This document shows positions 43,316-51,441 of a stretch of DNA of 62,663 nucleotides, piece by piece. Every line of letters begins with the position of its first letter. Positions within the stretch are counted from its first letter, which is position 1. The position numbers and the translations under genes were made by a program. This DNA comes from Sphingobium sp. YR768 (GTDB lineage: Bacteria; Pseudomonadota; Alphaproteobacteria; Sphingomonadales; Sphingomonadaceae). The notes under the pieces were generated by a model. The model had not been told where the DNA came from. It saw only the letters and a program-made list of their open reading frames with translations, and made no database searches. The stretch covers positions 1 to 62,663 of the forward strand of contig NZ_FOGE01000026.1 in assembly GCF_900111125.1 (NCBI RefSeq), written 5' to 3'.

Positions 43316-44833
43316 TCAGGTTCCGCTCGGGCGGCCGGTGCCGCGTGTTTCCGTCGGCGCGACCGGGGCGGTGTCTGGCGCCGAGTCGCCGGAATTGCCG
43401 AGCTTGCCGACGCTGGCGGGCGTGCCATCGGCGGCCGGATTGTTCTGGCGGCGATCCGGCGCCTTGGTGTCGCTGCCGCTGTCGGCCTTCTGGTCTTCGG
43501 CGGGGGCCTGCTGCCCGGCGGCAAGCTGGCCGGTGATGACCCGCGCCCCGGCCTTCAGATCGCCGCCGGTGATGGCGGTGCGCGATCCGTCGCTGGCGCC
43601 GACGGTGACCTGCACCGCCTTGGGATTGCCGTCCTCGCCTACGATATAGACCGTCTGGCTGCTGCCCGCGCCGAACTTGACCTGGCGATTGGCGCCGCCG
43701 CGCCGCATCCGGCCGGGGCCGGGCAGGACGCTGGTGATGCCGCCGCCCGATGCGCCGCTGCTTGGCTTGAAGCGCAGCGCGCTGTTGGGCACCAGCAGCA
43801 CGTCATGCAGTTCCTGCGTCACGATGTCCGCCGTCGCGGTCATGCCGGGGCGCAGGGTTTCGTCGCGATTGTCGACCGACAGCACCGCCGTGTAGGCGAC
43901 CACCGTGCCGGTTGTGCTGGTCGTCGTGGTGCTGGACGAGGAGGAGGAGCTGCTGCTCGACGCATTCGACCCGACATTGACCCGCGTGACCTTCGCCGGG
44001 AAGGTGCGGCCGGGGAAGGCATCGACGGCGAAGCTGGCGGTCTGGCCATCCTTCACCTGGCCGACGTCCGCTTCGTCCACCGACACTTCGACTTCCATCT
44101 GCGTCAGGTCTTCGGCCAGGGTGAACAGCACCGGCGCGTTCAGCGACGCGGCGACTGTCTGGCCCGGCTCGATATCGCGGGACAGGACAACGCCGTTCAC
44201 GGGGGAGACGATCTGCGCGATCGACAGGTTGGTCTGGGCGGTGGACAATCCGGCCTGAGACACGCGGACCTGCGCCTGCGCCGATCGCAGATTGGCGATC
44301 GCGCTCTGATAATCGGCGCGGGCCGAATCCATCTCGGTGTTGGCCGGCACGCGGCCGCCCGACAGCTTGAACACCGTTTCCTGCCGGTCGAGCGTGGCTT
44401 TCGCCAGCGCGACCTGCGCCTGCGCCTGTGCGACGCTGGCCTGGCTGGAGGCGACCTGCGCCTGATTCTGGTTCACCGTGTCGACCAGACGGCGCGTGTC
44501 GAGTTCGGCCAGCTTCTGCCCCTTGGTCACGCGGTCGTTCACATCGACATAGACGGCGGTGATCTTGCCCGACTGTTCGGACCCGACATCGACCTGATTG
44601 ATCGGTTTCAGATTGCCGGTGGCGGATACGCTGACGGTCAGGTCGCCCTTGCGCACCTCGCGCGTCGCGAAATTGGGCTTGTCCTCGCCGGAGAAGCAGC
44701 GGGCGACGAGCAGGACGAGGATCAGCAGGACGACGCCCACGCCACCCCGCATCGCCCATTTGCGCCACGGTTTCTGCGGCTTTTCGCCTAGGAAGTCGCT
44801 GAGATCCTTGTCCGGGGTCACGTCATTGCTCAT
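43316..44833 (-). CDS. MacA-type periplasmic adaptor with Ser/Thr linker
   Basis: This 505-residue membrane-fusion protein has one N-terminal membrane helix (VGVVLLILVLLVARCF), a lipoyl/hairpin module (ITAVYVDVNDRVTKGQKLAELDTRRL) and a long alpha-hairpin with Gln/Ala repeats. A striking low-complexity run of about ten Ser followed by Thr/Ser is inserted in the beta-barrel region (about 43910-43965). The C-terminus is polar and disordered. It bridges the ABC permease and the outer membrane channel. The start overlaps the TolC-like gene. Confidence 0.9.
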   Translation of the reverse strand: MSNDVTPDKDLSDFLGEKPQKPWRKWAMRGGVGVVLLILVLLVARCFSGEDKPNFATREVRKGDLTVSVSATGNLKPINQVDVGSEQSGKITAVYVDVNDRVTKGQKLAELDTRRLVDTVNQNQAQVASSQASVAQAQAQVALAKATLDRQETVFKLSGGRVPANTEMDSARADYQSAIANLRSAQAQVRVSQAGLSTAQTNLSIAQIVSPVNGVVLSRDIEPGQTVAASLNAPVLFTLAEDLTQMEVEVSVDEADVGQVKDGQTASFAVDAFPGRTFPAKVTRVNVGSNASSSSSSSSSSTTTTSTTGTVVAYTAVLSVDNRDETLRPGMTATADIVTQELHDVLLVPNSALRFKPSSGASGGGITSVLPGPGRMRRGGANRQVKFGAGSSQTVYIVGEDGNPKAVQVTVGASDGSRTAITGGDLKAGARVITGQLAAGQQAPAEDQKADSGSDTKAPDRRQNNPAADGTPASVGKLGNSGDSAPDTAPVAPTETRGTGRPSGT

Positions 44834-46295
44834 TTGGGCGGTTGTCCATGCTCTGCCAGCCGCCGCCCAGCGCATTATATAGCTGGGCGATGGCCAGAAC
44901 CTCGTCGGATTGCGCGGAAGCCAGGCTGTTGCGCGCGTTCAATAGGGTGGTTTCGCTGGTCGACAGCGTCTGGAAATCGGTCAGGCCCGCCTGATACTGG
45001 CTGCGCGCCATGATCGCGGCATTGTTCGACGCTTCATAAGCGGTGGCGAACTCGACCTTGCGCAGGCGCGCGCTGCTGAGCGAAGCCATCGCATTTTCGA
45101 CATCCTCCAGCGCGCCCAGCACGCTCTGCTTATAGGCGGCGAAGGCGGCGTCGGTCGCGGCCTTTTGCGAGCGGACCTGCGAACGCAGCCTTCCGCCATC
45201 GAAGATGGTCTGCGCCACATTGCCGAAGACGCCGCCGGTGATCAGGCTGAACAGGTCGCTGAAGGCGTTGGAGGTCGTGCCCAGATTGCCGCTGATGCTG
45301 AGCGAGGGGTAAAGCTGCGCCTGCGCGACGCCGATGCGCGCGGTGGCGGCGGCCAGTGCCCGTTCCGCGCTGCGCACATCAGGCCGCTGGCGCAGCGTGT
45401 CGGCGGGAATACCGGTCGCGATCTGCGTCGATGCGACGGGGATGGCGGCCGGCGTTTCCAGCGCGCGGGTCGCTTCGCCCGGCGCCTGCCCGGTCAGCAC
45501 GGCGATGCGGTTCAGGCTGCCCTTCAGGCTTGCTTCCAGTTGCGGGATGGTGGCGTTGGTCTGCGCCAGTTGCGCCTTGGCCTGCTGCTCGTCCAGCGAG
45601 GAGACGAGGCCGGCTTGCAACCGCCAGTCGGCAATCTTGTAATTATCCTGCTGGATCGCCTGCGTTTCGCGCGCGACCTTCAACTGCTCCTGCGCCAGCC
45701 GGGCGCCGACATAGTTGGTGACCAGTTCGGACAGGATCGTCATCCGGACATTGGCCAGGTCATAGCCCGACGCCGCCAGATCGGCACGCGCCGCTTCCGC
45801 CGATCGGGACAGTTCGCCGAACAGGTCGATCTGCCAGCTGGCCGATGCATTGGCCGAATAGCTGCTGGACCAGTTGCTGGCGCCAGTGCTGATCACATTG
45901 CCGCTATCGTCGACGCGGGTGCCGCCCGCCTGACTGCGATAATTTTTGCCGCCGCTGCCCGATGCGCTGACCTGCGGCAGGAAGCTGGCATTGGCCTGAC
46001 GCAGGCTTTCGCGCGCCTGACGCAGCCGGGCCTGTGCCTGCACGATATCCAGATTGTTGGTGACCGCCTGATCGATCAGGCCGGTCAGCACGGGATCGTT
46101 CAGGCGCGTCCACCATTGGGCCAGATCGGCCTCGTCCAGCGCCGCGCCGTCGCCCTGGCTATAGGCGCCGGGAACGCCCAGCGCCCCCGTCTGCGGCGCA
46201 TGATAGTCGGGGCCGGCGGCGCAGGCGGACAGCATAAGCGCCGTGCCGCTGATCCAGGATATGCGATATCGCACCTTTTCCTTGCACTCCGTCAT
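44823..46295 (-). CDS. NodT-family outer membrane efflux lipoprotein
   Basis: This TolC-like channel is the first gene of the efflux operon. From the ATG at 46295 it has about 490 residues with a lipobox (LMLSACAAGP), then two long helical hairpin repeats (LIDQAVTNNLDIVQAQARLRQARESLRQANASFLPQVSASGSGG; later RAERALAAATARIGVAQAQLYPSLSISGNLG). An upstream ATG at 46346 with a better ribosome site is an alternative start. It overlaps the adaptor gene by 11 bases. Confidence 0.92.
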   Translation of the reverse strand: MTECKEKVRYRISWISGTALMLSACAAGPDYHAPQTGALGVPGAYSQGDGAALDEADLAQWWTRLNDPVLTGLIDQAVTNNLDIVQAQARLRQARESLRQANASFLPQVSASGSGGKNYRSQAGGTRVDDSGNVISTGASNWSSSYSANASASWQIDLFGELSRSAEAARADLAASGYDLANVRMTILSELVTNYVGARLAQEQLKVARETQAIQQDNYKIADWRLQAGLVSSLDEQQAKAQLAQTNATIPQLEASLKGSLNRIAVLTGQAPGEATRALETPAAIPVASTQIATGIPADTLRQRPDVRSAERALAAATARIGVAQAQLYPSLSISGNLGTTSNAFSDLFSLITGGVFGNVAQTIFDGGRLRSQVRSQKAATDAAFAAYKQSVLGALEDVENAMASLSSARLRKVEFATAYEASNNAAIMARSQYQAGLTDFQTLSTSETTLLNARNSLASAQSDEVLAIAQLYNALGGGWQSMDNRPNEQ

Positions 46296-46453
46296 CGTTA
46301 AAGGGGCCGCCACGCTAATCCCCTGCAAAGGGGTTGGGTCATCCATCACTTGCCTGCCGCAAGCGTATGTACGGCTCAACGACATTTATGTCTCAAAGTG
46401 TAACGATTTTATATTTCAGCGCTTTTCGGCAGGCGCTTGGCTTGGAGTAGATC

Positions 46454-47389
46454 ATGCGGGCATTTCTTTTCCCGGGGCAGGGCAGCCAGTCGGTGGGCAT
46501 GGGCAAGGCGCTGGCCGACGCCAGCCCGGCGGCGAAGCAATTGTTTCAGGAGGTCGATGACGCCCTGTCGCAGCATTTGTTCCGCATCATGGTGGAGGGG
46601 CCGGACAGCGATCTGACCCTGACCGAGAATGCCCAGCCCGCGATCATGGCCAATGCCATCGCCACGCTGCGCGTGATGCAGACGGAAGGCGGCTTCAGCC
46701 TCGCCGACAAGGGCGATTATGTCGCGGGCCATTCGCTGGGCGAATATAGCGCGCTTTGCGCGGTCGAGGCGTTCGACATCGCCACCACGTCGCGCCTGCT
46801 CAAGCTGCGCGGTCAGGCGATGCAGGCGGCCGTGCCGGTGGGCGAAGGCGCGATGGCCGCGCTGCTGGGCGCCGACATCGAAAAGGCGCAGGCGCTGGCC
46901 GACGCCGCGGCTGAGGGCGAAGTCTGCACCGTCGCCAATGACAATGATCCCTCGCAGGTCGTCATTTCCGGCCATCACGGCGCGATCGAACGGGCGGTCG
47001 CTTTGGTCAAGGATCACGGCATCAAGCGCGGCGTGCTGCTGCCGGTGTCGGCGCCCTTCCACTGCCCGCTGATGCAGCCGGCCGCCGAGGCGATGGAGGC
47101 GGCGCTGGCCGCCGCCACGCTCTCCGCGCCGCTGCTGCCGGTCTATGCCAATGTCCTTGCCGCACCGATTGCCGATCCCGAAGAGATCAAGGCGCGTCTG
47201 GTCGAGCAGGTGACTGGCCGGGTGCGCTGGCGCGAATCCGTGAGCGCGATGTGGGACGCGGGCGTCACCGAATTCGTGGAAGTCGGCGGCAAGGTGCTCG
47301 GCCCCATGGTCAAGCGCATCGCCCCCGACGCGACCGTGCGCAGCATCGTGACGATGGACGATATCGAGGCGGCACTGGCGGCGTTTTGA
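46454..47389 (+). CDS. fabD: Malonyl-CoA:ACP transacylase
   Basis: This 311-residue enzyme loads malonyl groups onto acyl carrier protein for fatty acid synthesis. It has the FPGQGSQSVGMG N-terminus, nucleophile Ser94 in VAGHSLGEYSAL, the catalytic His in VSAPFHCPLMQ, and a Q-containing ENAQPAIM segment. It is first in the fab cluster and is followed by a GxxExxY gene with flanking repeats instead of fabG. Confidence 0.96.
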   Translation: MRAFLFPGQGSQSVGMGKALADASPAAKQLFQEVDDALSQHLFRIMVEGPDSDLTLTENAQPAIMANAIATLRVMQTEGGFSLADKGDYVAGHSLGEYSALCAVEAFDIATTSRLLKLRGQAMQAAVPVGEGAMAALLGADIEKAQALADAAAEGEVCTVANDNDPSQVVISGHHGAIERAVALVKDHGIKRGVLLPVSAPFHCPLMQPAAEAMEAALAAATLSAPLLPVYANVLAAPIADPEEIKARLVEQVTGRVRWRESVSAMWDAGVTEFVEVGGKVLGPMVKRIAPDATVRSIVTMDDIEAALAAF

Positions 47390-47392
47390 TTT

Positions 47393-47836
47393 TTCGCGCA
47401 GAGGCGCAGAGGACGCGGAGGGGTTGTGAAGCCGATCGACGACATCACGAGAGATGTGATCGGTGTAGCGATGAGCATTCATCGGGACTTGGGTCCGGGA
47501 CTGCTCGAAAGCGTCTATGAAGCCATATTGGCCGCCAAGCTGCTGCGCATGGGCTATAAGGTCGACCGGCAAAAGCAGGTCGATATTCGATTTGAAGATG
47601 TGCATGTCGAAGGCGCGTTTCGCATCGACATATTGGTGGACGACCGGCTGGTGATAGAGATCAAATCTCTTGACCAACTGCATAAGGTTCACGCCAAACA
47701 GCTTCTCACCTATCTCCGGCTTATGCAGCAACCGGTGGGTTTGATCCTGAATTTTGGTGGTGAAACGATGAAGGAGGGCGTCCGCCGTCTCGTCAATAAC
47801 CACATCGACTCTGCGCTCTCTGCGCCTCTGCGCGAA
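47393..47836. mobile_element. Inverted-repeat-bounded element carrying GxxExxY gene
   Basis: A perfect 19-bp inverted repeat (TTCGCGCAGAGGCGCAGAG at 47393-47411; its reverse complement at 47818-47836) bounds the gene. The arms are built of iterated octamers: GCGCAGAG GCGCAGAG GACGCGGAG on the left; CTCTGCGC TCTCTGCGC CTCTGCGC on the right. The left arm begins 3 bases after the fabD stop; the right arm encodes the C-terminal tail of the GxxExxY protein. No transposase or direct target duplication is visible. Confidence 0.6.
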
Positions 47837-47854
47837 CAAAATATAATGGAGTAA
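47426..47854 (+). CDS. GxxExxY protein (PD-(D/E)XK-like)
   Basis: This 142-residue protein belongs to the GxxExxY family: GPGLLESVYEAILAAKL gives the name motif, then a nuclease-like core with FRIDILVDDRLVIEIKSLDQL (D...ExK-like arrangement) and LLTYLRLMQQPVGLILNFG. The fold is that of restriction-endonuclease-like nucleases; the biological role is unknown. The last residues, SAPLREQNIME, are encoded partly by the right inverted repeat. Its stop overlaps a TAATG before fabG. Confidence 0.9.
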   Translation: MKPIDDITRDVIGVAMSIHRDLGPGLLESVYEAILAAKLLRMGYKVDRQKQVDIRFEDVHVEGAFRIDILVDDRLVIEIKSLDQLHKVHAKQLLTYLRLMQQPVGLILNFGGETMKEGVRRLVNNHIDSALSAPLREQNIME

Positions 47855-47859
47855 TGACT

Positions 47860-48600
47860 ATGTTCGACCTTACAGGCATGACCGCGCTGGTGACTGGCGC
47901 TTCGGGTGGCATCGGTTCCTCGATCGCCAAGGCATTGGCAGCGCGGGGCGCGACGCTCGCGCTGTCGGGCAGCAATGAGGACAAGCTCAAGGCCTTCGCC
48001 GCCGAACTGGCTGGCGATCACAAGACGCTGGTGTGCAACCTGTCCGACCCGGCCTCGGTCGACGCGCTGGTGCCGCAGGCGGTGGAAGCGCTGGGTGGCA
48101 AGGTCGACATCCTCGTCAACAATGCCGGCATCACCCGCGACAATCTGATCCTGCGCATGAAGGATGAGGAATGGTCGCAGGTCATTTCGGTCAATCTGGA
48201 GGCCGCCTTCCGCCTCGTCCGCGCCGCCGCCAAGCCGATGATGAAGGCGCGCTTCGGCCGCATCATCTCGATCACGTCGGTCGTCGGCGTCACCGGCAAT
48301 CCCGGTCAGGCCAATTATTGCGCGTCGAAGGCCGGCATCATCGGCATGTCCAAGTCGCTGGGGCAGGAACTGGCCAGCCGCGGCATCACCGTCAACTGCG
48401 TGGCCCCCGGCTTCATCCGCTCGGCCATGACCGACGCGCTGAACGACACGCAGAAGGGCGCGATCCTGACCAAGATCCCCGCCGGCGATCTGGGCAGCGG
48501 CGACGATATCGGCGCGGCCGTCGTCTATCTGGCGAGCAAGGAAGCGGGCTATGTCACCGGCCAGACGCTGCACGTCAATGGCGGCATGGCGATGATCTGA
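47860..48600 (+). CDS. fabG: 3-oxoacyl-ACP reductase
   Basis: This 246-residue short-chain dehydrogenase reduces beta-ketoacyl-ACP with NADPH. It has the dinucleotide motif TGASGGIGS, NNAG, and the catalytic Ser140, Tyr153 and Lys157 (NYCASKAG). The ATG at 47860 has GGAG at 8-base spacing; the ATG at 47854 is too close to it. Its ribosome site lies just outside the GxxExxY element, so the insertion preserves expression. The gene is convergent with the PAP2 gene. Confidence 0.96.
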   Translation: MFDLTGMTALVTGASGGIGSSIAKALAARGATLALSGSNEDKLKAFAAELAGDHKTLVCNLSDPASVDALVPQAVEALGGKVDILVNNAGITRDNLILRMKDEEWSQVISVNLEAAFRLVRAAAKPMMKARFGRIISITSVVGVTGNPGQANYCASKAGIIGMSKSLGQELASRGITVNCVAPGFIRSAMTDALNDTQKGAILTKIPAGDLGSGDDIGAAVVYLASKEAGYVTGQTLHVNGGMAMI

Positions 48601-48604
48601 TCGA

Positions 48605-49585
48605 TCAGGTTGCTGGCGCCAGTACGGCGCTGGCCGCCCTCGCGGGGCGCAGCCGGACCGTCATGTGGATGGTCCGGTGCGCCACCGCCAGACTGATCGC
48701 GGCGATCAGCGCGCCGGCGATCACGTCGCTGAAATAATGCCCCCCATCGACCGGCGTCGCGATCAGCGTGAGCAGCGCGATCGTCATGCCGGCATAGCGG
48801 ACCGGGGCGATGCTGGCCCGCGAAAAGCCCCAGCAGAAGATCACCGCCAGCGCGCCATGATAGCTGGGGAAGGTGATGATCCCTTCCATCCGGTCCAGCG
48901 TCAGCAGGCGCAGCGTCCCATCGCGCAACCCCGTCATATCGGCCATATGCAGGAAGGCGGCGGCCGGATGCAGATTGGGGAAATCCGCCGCATTGAGCGC
49001 ATAATAGCTATAGGTTCCGGCGGAGGGCAGCAGCCCCGACAGCAGGATGATCGTCAGCCCCGCGATCATCGCCGCCTGCATCACGATGCGTAGCGCCGCG
49101 AGGCGACCACATAGCCCCAATATCAGGATCAGCGCGATCATCTGCGGGATCAGCGTGCGATAGGCGAGGTTGATCGTCAGCGCGAACAGTGGATGCGCGT
49201 TCACCCAATGCATCCATCCCAGCCAGTCCAGTCCGACGGCATGGTCCCACAGCGTCAACTGCCGGTCCCACATGGCACCGCCTCGCGCTGCGACCATATA
49301 GGACAGCGAAGCGCCCGCTGCGCTGAACAACATCATTACCTGCAATCCCGTCACCATCGCGCTGATCTTCGGGTCGGGGCGATGGCGAGTGTAGAAGCGG
49401 CCGATCACCCCCAGCAGCAAGGCGAAGCCGCAGGGCTTGATCAGGCTGTGAATGGACCAGGAAAAGGGATCGAACAGTTCTAGCGGCAGCATCAACAACA
49501 ATGTCAGGCCCAGCAGCAGCCAGCCGCCATCATCCTGCCCGTCCGGGTGCCGGTTCCTGATCGGGTGCGCCTGCTCCATGGCCAC
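48605..49585 (-). CDS. PAP2-family membrane phosphatase
   Basis: This 326-residue protein has about eight membrane helices and the PAP2 phosphatase signature split between ITFPSYHGALAVIFCWGF and ATPVDGGHYFSDVIAG, with catalytic His residues. The layout, with C-terminal motifs and TM-rich N-terminus, resembles inositol phosphorylceramide synthase and lipid phosphatases. Possible substrates are phosphorylated lipids; not determined. It is 4 bases downstream of the GT87 gene, so the two form one transcription unit. Confidence 0.82.
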   Translation of the reverse strand: MAMEQAHPIRNRHPDGQDDGGWLLLGLTLLLMLPLELFDPFSWSIHSLIKPCGFALLLGVIGRFYTRHRPDPKISAMVTGLQVMMLFSAAGASLSYMVAARGGAMWDRQLTLWDHAVGLDWLGWMHWVNAHPLFALTINLAYRTLIPQMIALILILGLCGRLAALRIVMQAAMIAGLTIILLSGLLPSAGTYSYYALNAADFPNLHPAAAFLHMADMTGLRDGTLRLLTLDRMEGIITFPSYHGALAVIFCWGFSRASIAPVRYAGMTIALLTLIATPVDGGHYFSDVIAGALIAAISLAVAHRTIHMTVRLRPARAASAVLAPAT

Positions 49586-49589
49586 GCCT

Positions 49590-50822
49590 CTATCGGCTCT
49601 GCGCTAAAACATGGTTAATCGGGTCTTCGCCAGACATGCTGTGCCGCGCCGCTGCCAGTCGCCGGACGATCAGCACCGTGAAGCCCAGCGTCGCGATCAG
49701 ATCGAACGGGATGGCGCTCCATTCCGACAAGGCCCGGCCGACTCCCGGAACGACCCAGGCATAGGCCAGCCAGCATCGCTCGCCGGGCAACCAGCCGCGC
49801 TTCAGCGCATCGGCCACGAAGAAGGCGCAGGCCACGCCCAGCAGCACATAATCATAATCCAGCACATAGGGCGTGCAGAGCAGGGCGGCGGCCAGCGCGG
49901 CCGCACCCCGCAATTCCATCGATCCGCGCCGCGCCGCCCACCCCGCCACGATCATGGCGATGATGGTGACGATGCCCTGTACGCTATAGGCGAAGGGGAT
50001 CGACCCGCCCCATTGGCGGATGGCGGCAAAGGGGCTTTGAATCTTGAACCAGCCGGGTCCGCCTGCCTCAATGATGACATGCTGCGTCGCGGGCAGGGAA
50101 TCAAGAAAGGCCTGCCAGACCGGCCAGCCCCAGATCGCCAGCGTCAGCAGGCAGAGCCCGCCCGCCGTCGCGCCCGCCGCTACGAAAGCGCGCCAATTGC
50201 CCCGCGCCAGAATCAGCAGCGGGATCAGCACGGCAAATTGCGGCTTATAGACCAGCGCGCCGAGCAACATCCCCGCGACCCATGGTCGCTGGTCGATCAG
50301 CAGCATGCCCGCGCCCAGCAGGCTGGCGGTCAGAAAGCCATTCTGGCCATGGCCCAGGCATACCAGCGTCACCGGCGCACCCAGCGCGGCCAACATCGCA
50401 ACGTGGTCGCCCGGCAGGATGTGTCGCACAAGGTTCAGGGCCAGAACCAGCGTCAGCCCCTGCCAAATCAGCAGCGCGGCGACATAAGGAAGCTGCGCCA
50501 GCAAGGTCGCGATGATCAGGAAGGGTGGCGGGTAGGGCCAGGGGAAGAAGGGAATGTCGCGATCATGATGGACCTGCTTTTGCACTTCATGCTGCGCGGG
50601 CCAGCTCCACGCCTCCGCCGCGCGGCCATGATCGGCCATCCATCCCGCCGTCCAGACGTTGGAAAAGTCGGTGCCCAATGGCCGGCCGAGCGAATCCACC
50701 GTGCCATGCGCGCCCCAGAACAGGCTGAAGACCCCGATAATCGTCGTCGCCAGCACCAGCACAGCCGCCAGTTGGACCCGCGCACGGGTGACCAGAGAGT
50801 CGAGCAAGGGGAGGGTGGCCAT
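49590..50822 (-). CDS. GT87-family (DUF2029) glycosyltransferase
   Basis: This 410-residue protein has about nine or ten membrane helices, the GT-C-type N-terminal loop (DFSNVWTAGWMADHGRAAEAW ... PFFPWPYPPPFLI) with acidic residues, and the typical LGALVYKPQFAVLIPLLIL and later YVLDYDYVLL segments. GT87 enzymes move polyprenyl-linked sugars to lipids or polysaccharides. The glycan is unknown. It is coupled to the PAP2 gene and oriented opposite to the fab cluster. Confidence 0.85.
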   Translation of the reverse strand: MATLPLLDSLVTRARVQLAAVLVLATTIIGVFSLFWGAHGTVDSLGRPLGTDFSNVWTAGWMADHGRAAEAWSWPAQHEVQKQVHHDRDIPFFPWPYPPPFLIIATLLAQLPYVAALLIWQGLTLVLALNLVRHILPGDHVAMLAALGAPVTLVCLGHGQNGFLTASLLGAGMLLIDQRPWVAGMLLGALVYKPQFAVLIPLLILARGNWRAFVAAGATAGGLCLLTLAIWGWPVWQAFLDSLPATQHVIIEAGGPGWFKIQSPFAAIRQWGGSIPFAYSVQGIVTIIAMIVAGWAARRGSMELRGAAALAAALLCTPYVLDYDYVLLGVACAFFVADALKRGWLPGERCWLAYAWVVPGVGRALSEWSAIPFDLIATLGFTVLIVRRLAAARHSMSGEDPINHVLAQSR

Positions 50823-51029
50823 GCCGCGTCTGTCGCACAAAAGCGCTGAAATATTGGTAAATAAGCCGTTATGGCCGGTGGACCGGTCGGTTTTTGTTGC
50901 CGGACCGTTGCACAGGTGAATGAAGGGGCTTGGCGGCCTTCCCTCTTGCCTCTATCGGGGCTTGGCACTAGGGCAATGCCTTAACGGTTATTCACAACCA
51001 CCAACGATACCAGTCAAGAAGGACCTCTC

Positions 51030-51263
51030 ATGAGTGAGACCGCGGATCGCGTAAAGAAAATCGTCGTCGAGCATCTGGGCGTGGAAGCCGAGAAGGTGAC
51101 CGAAGACGCCAGCTTCATCGACGATCTGGGCGCAGACAGCCTGGACATCGTTGAACTGGTGATGGCGTTCGAAGAAGAATTCGGCGTCGAAATCCCCGAC
51201 GATGCGGCCGAGAAGATCGCCACCGTCAAGGACGCCATCGATTATATCGATAGCAAGCAGTAA
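51030..51263 (+). CDS. acpP: Acyl carrier protein
   Basis: This 77-residue carrier has the phosphopantetheine attachment Ser37 in GADSLDIVELVMAFEEEFG. It shuttles growing acyl chains in fatty acid synthesis. An AAGGACC ribosome site precedes the ATG. A terminator-like hairpin follows. Confidence 0.97.
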   Translation: MSETADRVKKIVVEHLGVEAEKVTEDASFIDDLGADSLDIVELVMAFEEEFGVEIPDDAAEKIATVKDAIDYIDSKQ

Positions 51264-51317
51264 GGCGCTTTCCGGCCTGATCCCACCGGGGAAGGGCCGC
51301 GCTTACGCATAAGAAAC

Positions 51318-51360
51318 GGCTCCTCCTGTCCGGTGATCCCGGAGTGCGGGGAGCCTTTTC
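51318..51360 (+). terminator. Hairpin with T-run after acpP
   Basis: GGCTCC and GGAGCC pair across about 26 bases and are followed by TTTTC. It may end the abundant acpP transcript partly, before fabF. Confidence 0.55.
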
Positions 51361-51441
51361 GTATCTGGCGCGTGGTTTGAAAACGCGCTTTCAATGGCTA
51401 CATGGGCGGCGCAAAGCCCATCGGTAATTCGGAGCAAGCAT

